NCBI GenBank assembly: GCA_964434165.1 | Contig: CAYSUS010000004.1 | Coordinates: 1-64,000 of the forward strand | Length of the DNA stretch: 64,000 nt | Direction of reading: 5' to 3' | Origin: CAYSUS01 sp964434165 | GTDB lineage: Bacteria; Planctomycetota; Planctomycetia; Pirellulales; Thermoguttaceae | Notes under the pieces: model-generated | Seen by the model: the letters and a program-made list of their open reading frames with translations, nothing else | Told to the model about the DNA's origin: nothing | Database searches by the model: none | Position numbers and translations under genes: made by a program | Shown here: piece by piece, positions 16,900 to 25,034 of the stretch | Layout: each line of letters opens with the position of its first letter | Numbering within the stretch: the first letter of the stretch is position 1

Positions 16900-18758
16900 T
16901 CGACACGCAGGCACTTGCCGCCGCGTACCGAGCGGCCCGCGACGACCTGCTCGCCGAGCGCGCCCCGGAGGGACACTGGGTCGGCGAGCTGTGCAGCTCG
17001 GCGCTATCGACGGCCACGGCCGTCAGCGCGCTCGCGGTGCACGCGCGGCACGCCGAGCTGGCATTGCCCGAGACGCCGCGGCTCGTGGCCGGCGGACTCC
17101 GCTACCTGGCCGGGCAGCAGAACCCCGACGGCGGCTGGGGCGACACGGACAGGAGCCTCTCGAACATCGCCACCACGATGCTCGTGCGCGCCGCCTTCCA
17201 TCTGGCAGGTGCGGCCGACGGGCACGCGGCCATGCTCGGTCGGGCCGAGGCGTACCTCGAGACCCGGGGCGGCGTCGCCGGGCTGCGCCGCCGCTACGGC
17301 AAGGACAAGACCTTTGCCGTGCCCATCCTCACCAACTGCGCCCTGGCTGGCCTGGTGCCCTGGAGCGACGTGGCGCCGCTGCCGTTCGAGATGGCCTGTC
17401 TGCCCCACGCGGTGCTGGGGCTGATGCGCCTGCCCGTGGTCAGCTACGCCATCCCCGCGCTGGTGGCGATCGGCCAGGCACGCTACTTCCATCGGCCGCC
17501 GCGGAATCCGGTCGCGTGGCTCGTGCGCCGGGCGTCGGTCGCGTGCAGTCTCCGGGTGCTCCAGGACAAGCAGCCCGCAAGCGGCGGCTTCCTCGAGGCC
17601 ACGCCGCTGACGAGCTTCGTGGTCATGAGCCTGGCCTCGATCGGCCGGGCCGGTCATCCCGTGGTGCGGCGCGGGCTGCGGTTCCTTCTCGATTCGGCGC
17701 GCGGCGACGGCTCCTGGCCCATCGACACCAACCTGGCGACGTGGGTCACCACGCTCTCGATCAACGCGCTGGCCGGCGCGGGCGAGAAAGCCGCCGCGCA
17801 CGCGCCTGTCGAGTGGCTTCTCGCGTGCCAGCACACGGGCGTGCATCCGTTCACCCGCGCCGCGCCCGGTGGATGGGGATGGACCGACCTGTCCGGGGCG
17901 GTGCCCGACGCCGACGACACGCCGGGCGCGCTGTTGGCGCTGGCGGCCATCGCCCATGGTGCCGGGGAAGAAGGGGACAGGCAACGTTTGTGCGGCGCAC
18001 CCTCCAAGCCGCTTCGCGGCAAACGGGGCCAGTCCCCTTGGCCATCCCCGATCGAACGGGCGGCGCGGTGTGGTTTGGTGTGGCTGTTGAGCCTTCAGAA
18101 CCGCGACGGGGGATGGCCCACCTTCTGCCGCGGGTGGGGCGCGCTGCCGTTCGACCGCAGCGGCAGCGACTTGACGGCGCATGCCCTGCGTGCCTTGGCC
18201 GCCTGGCGGGGGCGCGCGGCAGGGTGGCCCCAATCGATCCGTCGCACGCGGTTCGACGCGGCGATCGCGCGCGGGCTGGAGTATCTCCGCCGTCAGCAGC
18301 GGCCCGACGGGAGCTGGCTGCCGCTGTGGTTCGGCAATCAGCACGATCCCGGGGAGGAGAATCCGGTGTACGGAACGGCCCGGGTGCTGCTGGCCTATCG
18401 CGATCTGGGACGGCTGGACGACGAGGCGCCGCGGCGCGGCCTCAGGTGGCTTGGCGCCTGCCAGAACGCCGACGGCGGCTGGGGCGGCGGCCCTGAGGTG
18501 TCGAGCGTCGAGGAAACGGGGCTGGCCGTCGAGGCGCTGCTGACGGCCGAGGGGGGAGCGGCGCCTCAACCTGCCGCCGCCAAAGGACTTAACTGGCTGA
18601 TCGAGGCGGTCCGCTCGGGCGAGCACCGCCGGGCCTCGCCGATCGGTTTCTACTTCGCCCGGCTGTGGTATTATGAAAGGTCGTATCCCTTGATCTTCAC
18701 GGTTGCGGCCCTGGGCGCCGCGGTCGCTCGCTGGTCTCCGGCCCGCGAGACGACCTGA
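16896..18758 (+). CDS. Class II terpene cyclase of the squalene-hopene cyclase family
   Basis: 620 residues; ATG 16896 overlaps the upstream stop (ATGA), so translation is probably coupled. The catalytic acid motif DxDD is DADD at 338-341, followed by T342 as in squalene-hopene cyclases. At least five QW-type repeats are visible: QQNPDGGW, ARGDGSW, LQNRDGGW, QQRPDGSW and CQNADGGW. Near the C-terminus GNQ...YGTARVLLAY parallels the YGT segment of squalene-hopene cyclase. It should protonate and cyclise a linear polyprenoid. Squalene cannot be assumed because no squalene synthase is here, and a polyprenyl synthase follows. Residues about 359-381 come from a palindromic repeat inserted in frame, between the DxDD domain and the next QW repeat. 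Confidence 0.88.
   Translation: MIDTQALAAAYRAARDDLLAERAPEGHWVGELCSSALSTATAVSALAVHARHAELALPETPRLVAGGLRYLAGQQNPDGGWGDTDRSLSNIATTMLVRAAFHLAGAADGHAAMLGRAEAYLETRGGVAGLRRRYGKDKTFAVPILTNCALAGLVPWSDVAPLPFEMACLPHAVLGLMRLPVVSYAIPALVAIGQARYFHRPPRNPVAWLVRRASVACSLRVLQDKQPASGGFLEATPLTSFVVMSLASIGRAGHPVVRRGLRFLLDSARGDGSWPIDTNLATWVTTLSINALAGAGEKAAAHAPVEWLLACQHTGVHPFTRAAPGGWGWTDLSGAVPDADDTPGALLALAAIAHGAGEEGDRQRLCGAPSKPLRGKRGQSPWPSPIERAARCGLVWLLSLQNRDGGWPTFCRGWGALPFDRSGSDLTAHALRALAAWRGRAAGWPQSIRRTRFDAAIARGLEYLRRQQRPDGSWLPLWFGNQHDPGEENPVYGTARVLLAYRDLGRLDDEAPRRGLRWLGACQNADGGWGGGPEVSSVEETGLAVEALLTAEGGAAPQPAAAKGLNWLIEAVRSGEHRRASPIGFYFARLWYYERSYPLIFTVAALGAAVARWSPARETT
17971..18039. repeat. 69-bp palindromic element inserted in the cyclase coding sequence
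   Basis: The outer arms AAGGGGACAGGC (17971-17982) and GCCAGTCCCCTT (18028-18039) are inverted repeats with one mismatch in 12. Inside are CGTTTG/CAAACG and a GCCGC-TTC-GCGGC hairpin (18008-18020). Length is 69 bp, an exact multiple of three, so the cyclase frame stays open and gains about 23 residues. A second copy of the same element, with the shared TTGTGCG...CACCCT core, lies between genes at 22169-22237. Confidence 0.75.
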
Positions 18759-18837
18759 CGCGCCGGCCCGGGGCTCCGGCCGCCTTCCGCTCGCCTTCCC
18801 CCCTCCGCGCCTGAGCAGACACCTTCGGATCGCACCC

Positions 18838-20604
18838 GTGGCCGACGCCCTTTCCCAGTCGCAGGCAGCCGCATCCAAGGCTTCGCCGTCCGCCGTGCGG
18901 GAATGCCCCAAGGCGGTGCCCGCCGACCGGGCGACCCGCGCGCGGATTCGCGCGGCGGCCTCCAAGGTCGCGTCGGGCCTGGACCGGTCGCGCCCATTGG
19001 CGCGCCACCTGGTCGAATCGCTCGCCAGACAGGTGCTTGCGGATTTAGGGTCTTCCGATCAGTACGCGGGCTGGACCATGGTCATGCTGGGCTCGGCCTT
19101 CTGGCGCGACCAGGTGGCGTCCGTCCCCTTCGACCGCCGCCTGCTGCTTCTGCCGCATTGCCTGCGCCAGGCCGAGACCTGCCCGGCCCGGTTCAGCCCG
19201 CTGGGGCTGTTGTGCGAGGACTGCGGGGCGTGCCGGTTGACCGAGCTTCGGGCGGTGGCCGAGCAGATGGGCTACCGGGTGATGATCGCCGAGGGAACGC
19301 CCGTGGTGATGCAGATCATCCTGGCCGGCGAGGTGGATGCGATCCTCGGCGTGGCCTGCCTGAACGTGCTGGAGCGGGCCCTGGACAAGATCCTTCTGGC
19401 CGGGATCCCGTGCATGGCGGTGCCGCTTCTGGACAGCCGCTGCCGCGACTCGGAGACCGACGAGGATTGGGTCCTGGAGATGATCCACACGCCGCATTGC
19501 CCGGCGGCCGTGCCCACCGAGACCTATCTCCACCTGTTGCGGTGCGCCGCCGCGATGTTCGAGCCCGAGGAGCTGGACCGGCTGGCCCCGCGGTCGCGCG
19601 GCGGGCCGCTGGGGTCGGAGACCAACGGCGACGGCCTCGCGGGGCTTTCGCCTCTGGCCTCGACCGAGGCGGTGGCCTACGACTTCCTCCTGCGCGGCGG
19701 CAAGCACACCCGGCCATTCATTACGCTGGCCGCGTACGACGCGATGATCGGGGCGCGGTGCACGCGGCCCGACGGCCCGGAGCACGTGGCGGCTCTTTCC
19801 GACAGCGTGCGACGCGTGGCCCTGGCCATGGAAGTCTTCCACAAGGCGTCCCTGGTGCACGACGACATCGAGGACGACGATCCGTTCCGCTACGGCCACC
19901 AGACGCTGCACCGCCGCTTCGGCCCGGCCGTGGCGATCAACGTGGGCGATTACCTCGTCGGGCTGGGCTACCGGCTGGTGGCCGGGGAGCGCGGCCGGCT
20001 GGCTCCGGACGTGGTGGCCGACGTGCTGGGGCGGCTCTCCGAGGCACACACCCGCCTCTGCGAGGGCCAGGGCGCGGAGCTGGCCTGGCGCGATCGGGCG
20101 GACAAGCGAATCACGCCGCTGGAGGCCTTGAAGATCTACGCCCTGAAGACCGCGCCGGCCTTCGAGGCCGCGCTGTACGCCGGGATCCGTCTGGCCGCGC
20201 CTGCCGAGGATTACGAGGAGCCGATCGCCCGCTACGCCCGGCACCTGGGCGTGGCCTTCCAGATCCTCAACGACCTGGAGGACTGGGACGCGGAAGAGGG
20301 GAACAAGCGGTCGTCGGGGCGCGACGTGCTGGACGGCCGTCCCACCGTGCTCTGGGCCCTGGCCCTGGAGGGCCTCGACCACCACGCCGCCGACGCGCTG
20401 GAAGCCGCCCTGCGGAGCCCCGGCCGCGACGAGGACACGCTCGCATCGGTGCGGAGCTCCTATGAGCAGGCGGACGTGTTCGCCAAGGCCGAGGGGCTAA
20501 TCGACAAGCACCACGAGCGGGCCAGGCAGGTGGCCGACTCGCTGGACCCGGCCCCCTTGCGCCACCTGCTTCACTACTTCGTCGATACGGTGCTCAAGCG
20601 GTAA
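18838..20604 (+). CDS. DUF116-polyprenyl synthase fusion protein
   Basis: 588 residues from a GTG at 18838; an in-frame ATG at 18703 would overlap the cyclase by 56 bp and adds a low-complexity leader, so the start is uncertain. The N-terminal half (about 85-250) is a DUF116 domain: LLLPHCLR (C108), C115, CEDCGAC (126, 129, 132), GVACLNVLE and a later HTPHC, a cysteine set suggesting an Fe-S or metal site. The C-terminal half (about 275-588) is a trans-isoprenyl diphosphate synthase: GGKHTRP, first Asp-rich motif DDIED (342-346), ALKTA, GVAFQILND, and second motif NDLED (478-482) with the leading Asp changed to Asn. It should make a C15-C25 or longer chain for the adjacent cyclase. The fusion links redox-type DUF116 chemistry to prenyl chain synthesis. 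Confidence 0.87.
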   Translation: MADALSQSQAAASKASPSAVRECPKAVPADRATRARIRAAASKVASGLDRSRPLARHLVESLARQVLADLGSSDQYAGWTMVMLGSAFWRDQVASVPFDRRLLLLPHCLRQAETCPARFSPLGLLCEDCGACRLTELRAVAEQMGYRVMIAEGTPVVMQIILAGEVDAILGVACLNVLERALDKILLAGIPCMAVPLLDSRCRDSETDEDWVLEMIHTPHCPAAVPTETYLHLLRCAAAMFEPEELDRLAPRSRGGPLGSETNGDGLAGLSPLASTEAVAYDFLLRGGKHTRPFITLAAYDAMIGARCTRPDGPEHVAALSDSVRRVALAMEVFHKASLVHDDIEDDDPFRYGHQTLHRRFGPAVAINVGDYLVGLGYRLVAGERGRLAPDVVADVLGRLSEAHTRLCEGQGAELAWRDRADKRITPLEALKIYALKTAPAFEAALYAGIRLAAPAEDYEEPIARYARHLGVAFQILNDLEDWDAEEGNKRSSGRDVLDGRPTVLWALALEGLDHHAADALEAALRSPGRDEDTLASVRSSYEQADVFAKAEGLIDKHHERARQVADSLDPAPLRHLLHYFVDTVLKR

Positions 20605-20619
20605 AGGGGAGCGCACGGT

Positions 20620-20646
20620 CTTCCGAAGTCTTCGAGACTTCGGAAG
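20620..20646. repeat. Perfect 12-bp palindrome (CTTCCGAAGTCT family), copy 1
   Basis: CTTCCGAAGTCT (20620-20631) and AGACTTCGGAAG (20635-20646) with a 3-base loop, between the prenyl synthase and glycosyltransferase genes. The same core recurs at 32547-32579. No T tract follows; it may act as a message-stabilising or attenuating hairpin. Confidence 0.75.
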
Positions 20647-20669
20647 TCGGTTCCAGGGAACAGCCGCCT

Positions 20670-21986
20670 ATGAAGGTCGTCCATCTCGTGGCCGGGGCAG
20701 GCGGCATGTACTGCGGAAGCTGCCTGCACGGCAACACCCTGGCCGCCGCGCTGGTCGAAGCCGGCTGCCAGGCCTTGCTGGTCCCGGCCTACACCCCGCT
20801 GCGCACCGACGAAGAAAACCAGGCCGTCAACCACGTGGTCTATGGCGGGATCAACGTCTATCTCCAGCAGGCCTCCGGGCTCTTCCGGCGCATGCCCCGG
20901 CTGGTGCAGCGCCTGCTCGACCGCCCCGCGCTGCTGCGCCTGGTGGGGCGTCTCAGCGCGTCCACGCGGCCCGAGACGCTCGGCCCCCTGACCGTGTCCA
21001 TGCTCCAGGGCATGGACGGACGCCAGGCCGCCGAGCTCGACAAGCTCTGCGACTGGCTGGCGGCCGACGTCCAACCCGACCTGGTCCATCTGAACAACGC
21101 CCTGCTGTCCGGCATGGCCGGGCAGATCCACGCGCGCCTGGGCGTGCCCGTCATGTGTGACCTGTCGGGCGAGGACGTGTTCGTGGAGAAGTTGCCCGAG
21201 CCGCACTACTCCCAGGTCCGCCACCTGCTGCGCCGGCAGTGCCGCCACTTGGCCGCGCTGGTCGCCATGAACGGCTACTTCGCCGACTTCATGGCCGACT
21301 ATCTCGACGTCTCCCGCGAGCGGATTCACGTGATCCGGCCCGGGCTCGACCTGCGGGGATATCCCACGCCCGCCGCCGCAACGGACCGGTTCGCCGAGGC
21401 GGGCGCCGATGGCCGCGGGCTGGCGGTCGGCTTCCTGGGCCGCCTCTGCGAGGACAAGGGACTGCACGTTCTGGCCGAGGCCTTCGTTCGGTTGTGCGCT
21501 GAGCCGGCCATGCCCCCCTTGCGCCTGGAGGCAGCCGGGTGGATGAGCCCGGCCGAGCGGCCCTACCTGAGCCGAATCGAGAAACGCCTCGCCGAAGCGG
21601 GGCTGGCAGATCGGTTCCGGTACGCGGGCGAGGTCGATCGGCCGGCCAAGATCGCCATGCTCCGTTCGTTGTTCGTGTTCGCGGCCCCGGCCGTGTATCG
21701 CGAGAGCAAGGGGCTGCCGGTGGTGGAGGCCTGGGCGGCCGGCACTCCCGTGGTCCTGCCCCAGCACGGGGCCTTCTCCGAGATGGTGGCCGACTGCGGG
21801 GGCGGTCTGCTGCACGCCCCCAATGACCCCGATGCCCTGGCGGCGGCCCTGGCGCGCCTTATCCAGGATCGGAAGCTGGCTGCCGAGCTCGCCCGGCGGG
21901 GTCACGAAGCGGTCCACACCCGCTATACGGCCCAGCGCATGGCCGCCGAAGCGATGAATCTGTACCAACAGGTGCTCATGGGATGA
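20670..21986 (+). CDS. Glycosyltransferase family 4 protein
   Basis: 438 residues. The N-terminal Rossmann domain opens MKVVHLVAGAGGMYCGSCLHGN with the acceptor-side loop. The C-terminal domain carries RIHVIRPGLDL, GFLGRLCEDKGLHVL and the ESKGLPVVEAWAAGTPVVLP donor-binding segment (the E-x7-E motif of retaining GT4 enzymes). No membrane segment is evident. It likely transfers a nucleotide-activated sugar in the cytoplasm. It lies 65 bp after the prenyl synthase gene on the same strand, so glycosylation of the cyclised isoprenoid is the leading hypothesis, not a proven one. Confidence 0.9.
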   Translation: MKVVHLVAGAGGMYCGSCLHGNTLAAALVEAGCQALLVPAYTPLRTDEENQAVNHVVYGGINVYLQQASGLFRRMPRLVQRLLDRPALLRLVGRLSASTRPETLGPLTVSMLQGMDGRQAAELDKLCDWLAADVQPDLVHLNNALLSGMAGQIHARLGVPVMCDLSGEDVFVEKLPEPHYSQVRHLLRRQCRHLAALVAMNGYFADFMADYLDVSRERIHVIRPGLDLRGYPTPAAATDRFAEAGADGRGLAVGFLGRLCEDKGLHVLAEAFVRLCAEPAMPPLRLEAAGWMSPAERPYLSRIEKRLAEAGLADRFRYAGEVDRPAKIAMLRSLFVFAAPAVYRESKGLPVVEAWAAGTPVVLPQHGAFSEMVADCGGGLLHAPNDPDALAAALARLIQDRKLAAELARRGHEAVHTRYTAQRMAAEAMNLYQQVLMG

Positions 21987-22405
21987 GCCCCGCGCGGCTC
22001 CGGGCGACATGGCCGGCATGGGCAGACGCGGGAAAAGCCCTCATCTCAGGGGGGCTTGTTGGCCCTGGGGTGAGGAGACCCTGTCCCCCCTCTAGTCGAA
22101 AAGAGGGTCATTTCGCATCAAGTTCGACACCCAATAGGATGAATCGCCGCGCGCGATCCTGGGGGGAAAAGGGGTCAGGGCTTTCTTGTGCGAATCACCC
22201 TTCGGGCCGCTTGGGCAAAGGGGTCCTGACCCCACTTCCCCAATCACGCCAAGGGATTTGGTTGTGAGGAGCTGTTTCCGCACCCGTGGTGAGAAAGCGT
22301 GGGTTGATGCCGTTTTTCTTCTATGATGGCTTCACACGAGCGGGCGGATGAGTACAATGGGGACTCGATGGCGGTCCCCTACTTTGAGCTCCGGGAAAGG
22401 CATCC
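21987..22405. other. 419-bp gene-free region with a palindromic element
   Basis: The region between the glycosyltransferase and the LuxR-type gene. It contains the 69-bp repeat copy at 22169-22237 and otherwise mixed-composition sequence. No gene was recognised. Confidence 0.6.
22169..22237. repeat. 69-bp palindromic element, intergenic copy
   Basis: GGGGTCAGG (22171-22179) and CCTGACCCC (22225-22233) are inverted repeats. The centre has TTGTGCG, CACCCT and a CCC-TTC-GGG mini-hairpin. Position by position it resembles the element inside the cyclase gene (17971-18039), which has the same length and the same central words. This supports a mobile or dispersed REP-like family. Confidence 0.7.
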
Positions 22406-22696
22406 ATGGCCAAAGCGAAGGAAGAGCCCGTTGCGGAAAAGCATCTGACGGAGCGGGAGAAGGAGGTTGTGCGGCTCATCAGCTTGGGCTGCACGGTGCG
22501 CGAGGCGGCGGCGATTCTCAAGCTGGCCCCGCACACCGTGGATAACCACAAGGCGCGGGCGATGGGCAAGTTGGGTACGGACAAGGCTGCCCTGCTTACC
22601 CGCCTTGCCATTAGGCTCCGCCTCAGCTCGCTGAACGACCGCCTGACACCTGCCGAAAAGCGCCGTAGCGGCCGAAAGAACGACGGCTGGAATTGA
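22406..22696 (+). CDS. Small standalone LuxR-type HTH regulator
   Basis: 96 residues, consisting of little more than a LuxR/GerE helix-turn-helix: LTEREKEVVRLISLGCT (about 14-30), VREAAAILKLAPHTVDNHKARAMGKLG (31-57). A short basic tail follows. There is no receiver, PAS or ligand-binding domain, so it cannot be a normal response regulator; it may act constitutively or via a separate partner. The highly conserved DNA-contacting segment is intact. Preceded by GGGAAAGG. It sits between the isoprenoid locus and the DegT gene, with no obvious target read from sequence. Confidence 0.88.
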   Translation: MAKAKEEPVAEKHLTEREKEVVRLISLGCTVREAAAILKLAPHTVDNHKARAMGKLGTDKAALLTRLAIRLRLSSLNDRLTPAEKRRSGRKNDGWN

Positions 22697-22894
22697 CAGC
22701 CCGGCACATCGCGACTGCCCCTGGGGGGGCAATGCTCAAGTCACGACTGGGACACTTGAGCTCGCCGACATCGCGTACGGGTCGATCTTGACCCGTTTTT
22801 CATTATTGCCTAACTTCTGGCCCGTCTTTCTCGTCCCGTCCCCGGGCCGCCATGCGCCTGCGGGGACACGTCTGCCAGAAGTAGGTGTTGTGCC

Positions 22895-24136
22895 ATGACT
22901 TCCAGCACGCGCGGCCCGGACCAACCCGTCCCCGAGCCCCAACCGGTCCCACTGCTCGACCTGGGGCGCCAGCACCGACCGCTCCGCGAGGAGTTCCTTG
23001 CCGCCCTGGCCCAGGTTTGCGATTCGGGCATGTTCGTGCTCGGGCCGGAGGTCAAGCAACTGGAAGCCAATCTGGCCGAGGTCTGTCAGGCGCCGCACGC
23101 GGTGGCCTGTGCCTCGGGCAGCGAGGCTCTGCTGCTGGCGCTGATGGCACTGGACATCGGGCCGGGCGATGAGGTGATCTTGCCCAGCTTCACCTTCTTC
23201 GCCACGGCCAGCGCGGTGACGCGCTTGGGGGCCAGGCCGGTGTTCGCCGACATTGATCCGGCCACGTTCAACGTGGACCCGCGCCACGTGGAAAACCACG
23301 TCTCCGCGTGCACCAAGGCGATTCTACCGGTCCACCTGTTCGGCCAGTGCGCCGACATGGACACCTTGGGCCGCGTCGCCGCGGAGGCCGGCGTGGCGAT
23401 CGTCGAGGACTGCGCGCAAGCGATCGGCGCCGAGTGGTCGGGCCGCCGCGCCGGGTCGATCGGCGATGTGGGCTGCTTCAGCTTCTACCCGACCAAAAAC
23501 CTCGGCGGGGCCGGCGACGGCGGCATGCTCACCACGCGCCGCGACGACCTGGCCGAGAAGCTCGCCTTGCTTCGCGTCCATGGAATGGCGCCGCGTTACT
23601 ACCACAAAGTGGTGGGGATCAACAGCCGGCTCGACTCCTTCCAGGCGGCGGTGCTCAACGTGAAGCTCCCTCACCTCGACCGCTGGACCGAGATGCGTCG
23701 GGCCAACGCGGCGCGGTACGCCGAGCTGTTCGCCGCCGCGGGACTGGACGGCGTCCTGGGGCTGCCGACCCATGACCCCCGTCACCGTCACGTGTGGAAC
23801 CAGTACGTCGTGCGCGTGCCGGGCGGCCGGCGCGACGCCCTGCGGGCGCACCTGGCCGAGCACAAGGTGGGCAGCGAGATCTACTACCCGCTCGGACTGC
23901 ACGAGCAGGAGTGTTTCGCCTGCCTGGGCTACAAGCCGGGCGACCTGCCCGAGACCGACCGCGCTGCGCGCGAGGTCCTCGCCCTGCCGATCTTCCCCGA
24001 GCTGACCGCCGCGGAGCAGGAGATCGTGGTCGATCGGATCGCGGCCTTCTTCAGCAGGCCGTCCGGCGGGCATCCGATTCCGCCGCCCAAGTACCTCAAG
24101 CACGGCGAATCGGCCGACCGGGTCGTCGGGAGGTAG
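22895..24136 (+). CDS. DegT/DnrJ/EryC1/StrS family PLP aminotransferase
   Basis: 413 residues. Motifs of sugar 3- or 4-aminotransferases: LLDLGRQ near the start, ACASGSEALLLAL (71-83), PSFTFFATASAV, EDCAQAIGAE with Asp172 facing the pyridine nitrogen, and FSFYPTKNLGG with the PLP lysine at 201. The C-terminal VWNQYVVR and SEIYYPLGLHEQECF are typical. It should transaminate a keto-sugar nucleotide or a related ketone. A proline-rich N-terminal extension (about 20 residues) and a C-terminal tail with PIPPPKYLKHGE are unusual. No dTDP-sugar genes are adjacent; the GT4 gene 0.9 kb upstream is a possible consumer. Confidence 0.92.
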   Translation: MTSSTRGPDQPVPEPQPVPLLDLGRQHRPLREEFLAALAQVCDSGMFVLGPEVKQLEANLAEVCQAPHAVACASGSEALLLALMALDIGPGDEVILPSFTFFATASAVTRLGARPVFADIDPATFNVDPRHVENHVSACTKAILPVHLFGQCADMDTLGRVAAEAGVAIVEDCAQAIGAEWSGRRAGSIGDVGCFSFYPTKNLGGAGDGGMLTTRRDDLAEKLALLRVHGMAPRYYHKVVGINSRLDSFQAAVLNVKLPHLDRWTEMRRANAARYAELFAAAGLDGVLGLPTHDPRHRHVWNQYVVRVPGGRRDALRAHLAEHKVGSEIYYPLGLHEQECFACLGYKPGDLPETDRAAREVLALPIFPELTAAEQEIVVDRIAAFFSRPSGGHPIPPPKYLKHGESADRVVGR

Positions 24137-24168
24137 GGCTTGCGAACTCCGGGCGTTGGGGGGCGCAC

Positions 24169-24246
24169 GGGGTCGGGAGTCCGCTCACGGCCAGTACTCT
24201 TGCGACAAAGAAGACGCGTTCGAGAGAAGACTCTCGATCCCCTCCC
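24169..24246. repeat. GC-rich dispersed hairpin repeat, copy 1
   Basis: Ends GGGGTCGGGAGT and GACTCTCGATCCCC form an imperfect inverted repeat around a centre with AGACGCGTTCGAGA. Similar sequences are at 24956-25028 and 26973-27055, so three copies lie within 3 kb, always between genes. Confidence 0.5.
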
Positions 24247-24315
24247 CTTCATTGCACGATTTGTCGCGGCGCGGGACAATCGCCTGATGGTCCCGTCCCC
24301 CGAGCGAGCCGCGCC

Positions 24316-24954
24316 ATGTCCGATTCGACGCCGGACGCTCGCCGGCGCTTCACCCGCCGGCTCCAGTTCAACCTGGGCACGCTCCTGCTGGCCACGGCCG
24401 CGACGAGCCTCTTCCTCGCCATGTGGGCGTGGCGCGGGGAGCGCGGCGTGTTCGAGTGCTGCCTGGCCGCCCCTGCCGCGGTGATCCTAGCCGGCGTGTA
24501 TCACCGCAGCGTGCGGCTGGTGCTTCTGGGACTGCTCCTCCTGGCGGGTGTATTTTTCGGGCTGCGGTACTCGGCGGAGAACACGTCTCTGGCCGCGTTC
24601 ACCGTGAGCATGCCCGTCCAGATGCAGGTGCGGGTCGTGGATGCATCGACCGGCCAGCCGATTTCCGGGGCCAAGGTCCGGCTGCCCAGCGCCGTGTCGC
24701 AGCCCGGCGTGGCCTCCACCGCGGGCGACGGCACGACCGACCTGCTCGTCGAGCTGCCATGCACCGTGTGGCGCTACCGGTCGCTGCTTCTGTCGCGCAC
24801 GGAGCGGCGCGTGCTTTTGCGGGGCATCATGCTCCGGGTCGAGGCCGAGGGCCGGAAGTCCGTGCTTCACGCGATCGAGGTGGACCTGGGGGCGAAGCTC
24901 AAGCTCCAGGACGACCGCCTGCCCGAGATCACGGTGTTTCTTCACCCGGAGTGA
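24316..24954 (+). CDS. Small membrane protein with carboxypeptidase-regulatory-like domain
   Basis: 212 residues from ATG 24316. A basic N-terminus (RRFTRRLQFNLGTLLLATAATSLFLAMWAW) leads into the first of two or three transmembrane helices (about 20-38, 50-65, 68-85). This opening is typical of small planctomycete membrane proteins. The outside part has VRVVDASTGQPISGAKVRLPS (about 110-130), a transthyretin-like or carboxypeptidase-regulatory-like fold seen in many exported proteins. Function is unknown. It stands alone between repeat copies 1 and 2. Confidence 0.75.
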   Translation: MSDSTPDARRRFTRRLQFNLGTLLLATAATSLFLAMWAWRGERGVFECCLAAPAAVILAGVYHRSVRLVLLGLLLLAGVFFGLRYSAENTSLAAFTVSMPVQMQVRVVDASTGQPISGAKVRLPSAVSQPGVASTAGDGTTDLLVELPCTVWRYRSLLLSRTERRVLLRGIMLRVEAEGRKSVLHAIEVDLGAKLKLQDDRLPEITVFLHPE

Positions 24955-24955
24955 A

Positions 24956-25028
24956 GGGGGTCGGGAGTTTTCTCTCGGCCGGTGCTCTGGCTGCACGCAA
25001 GACGCGTTCGAAAAGGGGCTCCCGCCCG
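24956..25028. repeat. GC-rich dispersed hairpin repeat, copy 2
   Basis: GGGGTCGGGAGTTTTCTC, then AAGACGCGTTCGAAAAGG and GGGCTCCCGCC. Shares its words and their order with copies at 24169 and 26973. It lies between two convergent genes. Confidence 0.45.
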
Positions 25029-25034
25029 CCGTCC

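Noticed and set aside
14130..18758. Standard hopanoid pathway
   Set aside because: A squalene-hopene-type cyclase and an HpnH-like radical SAM signature are present, but HpnC/D/E squalene synthesis genes and other hpn genes are absent, and the radical SAM C-terminus differs from HpnH.
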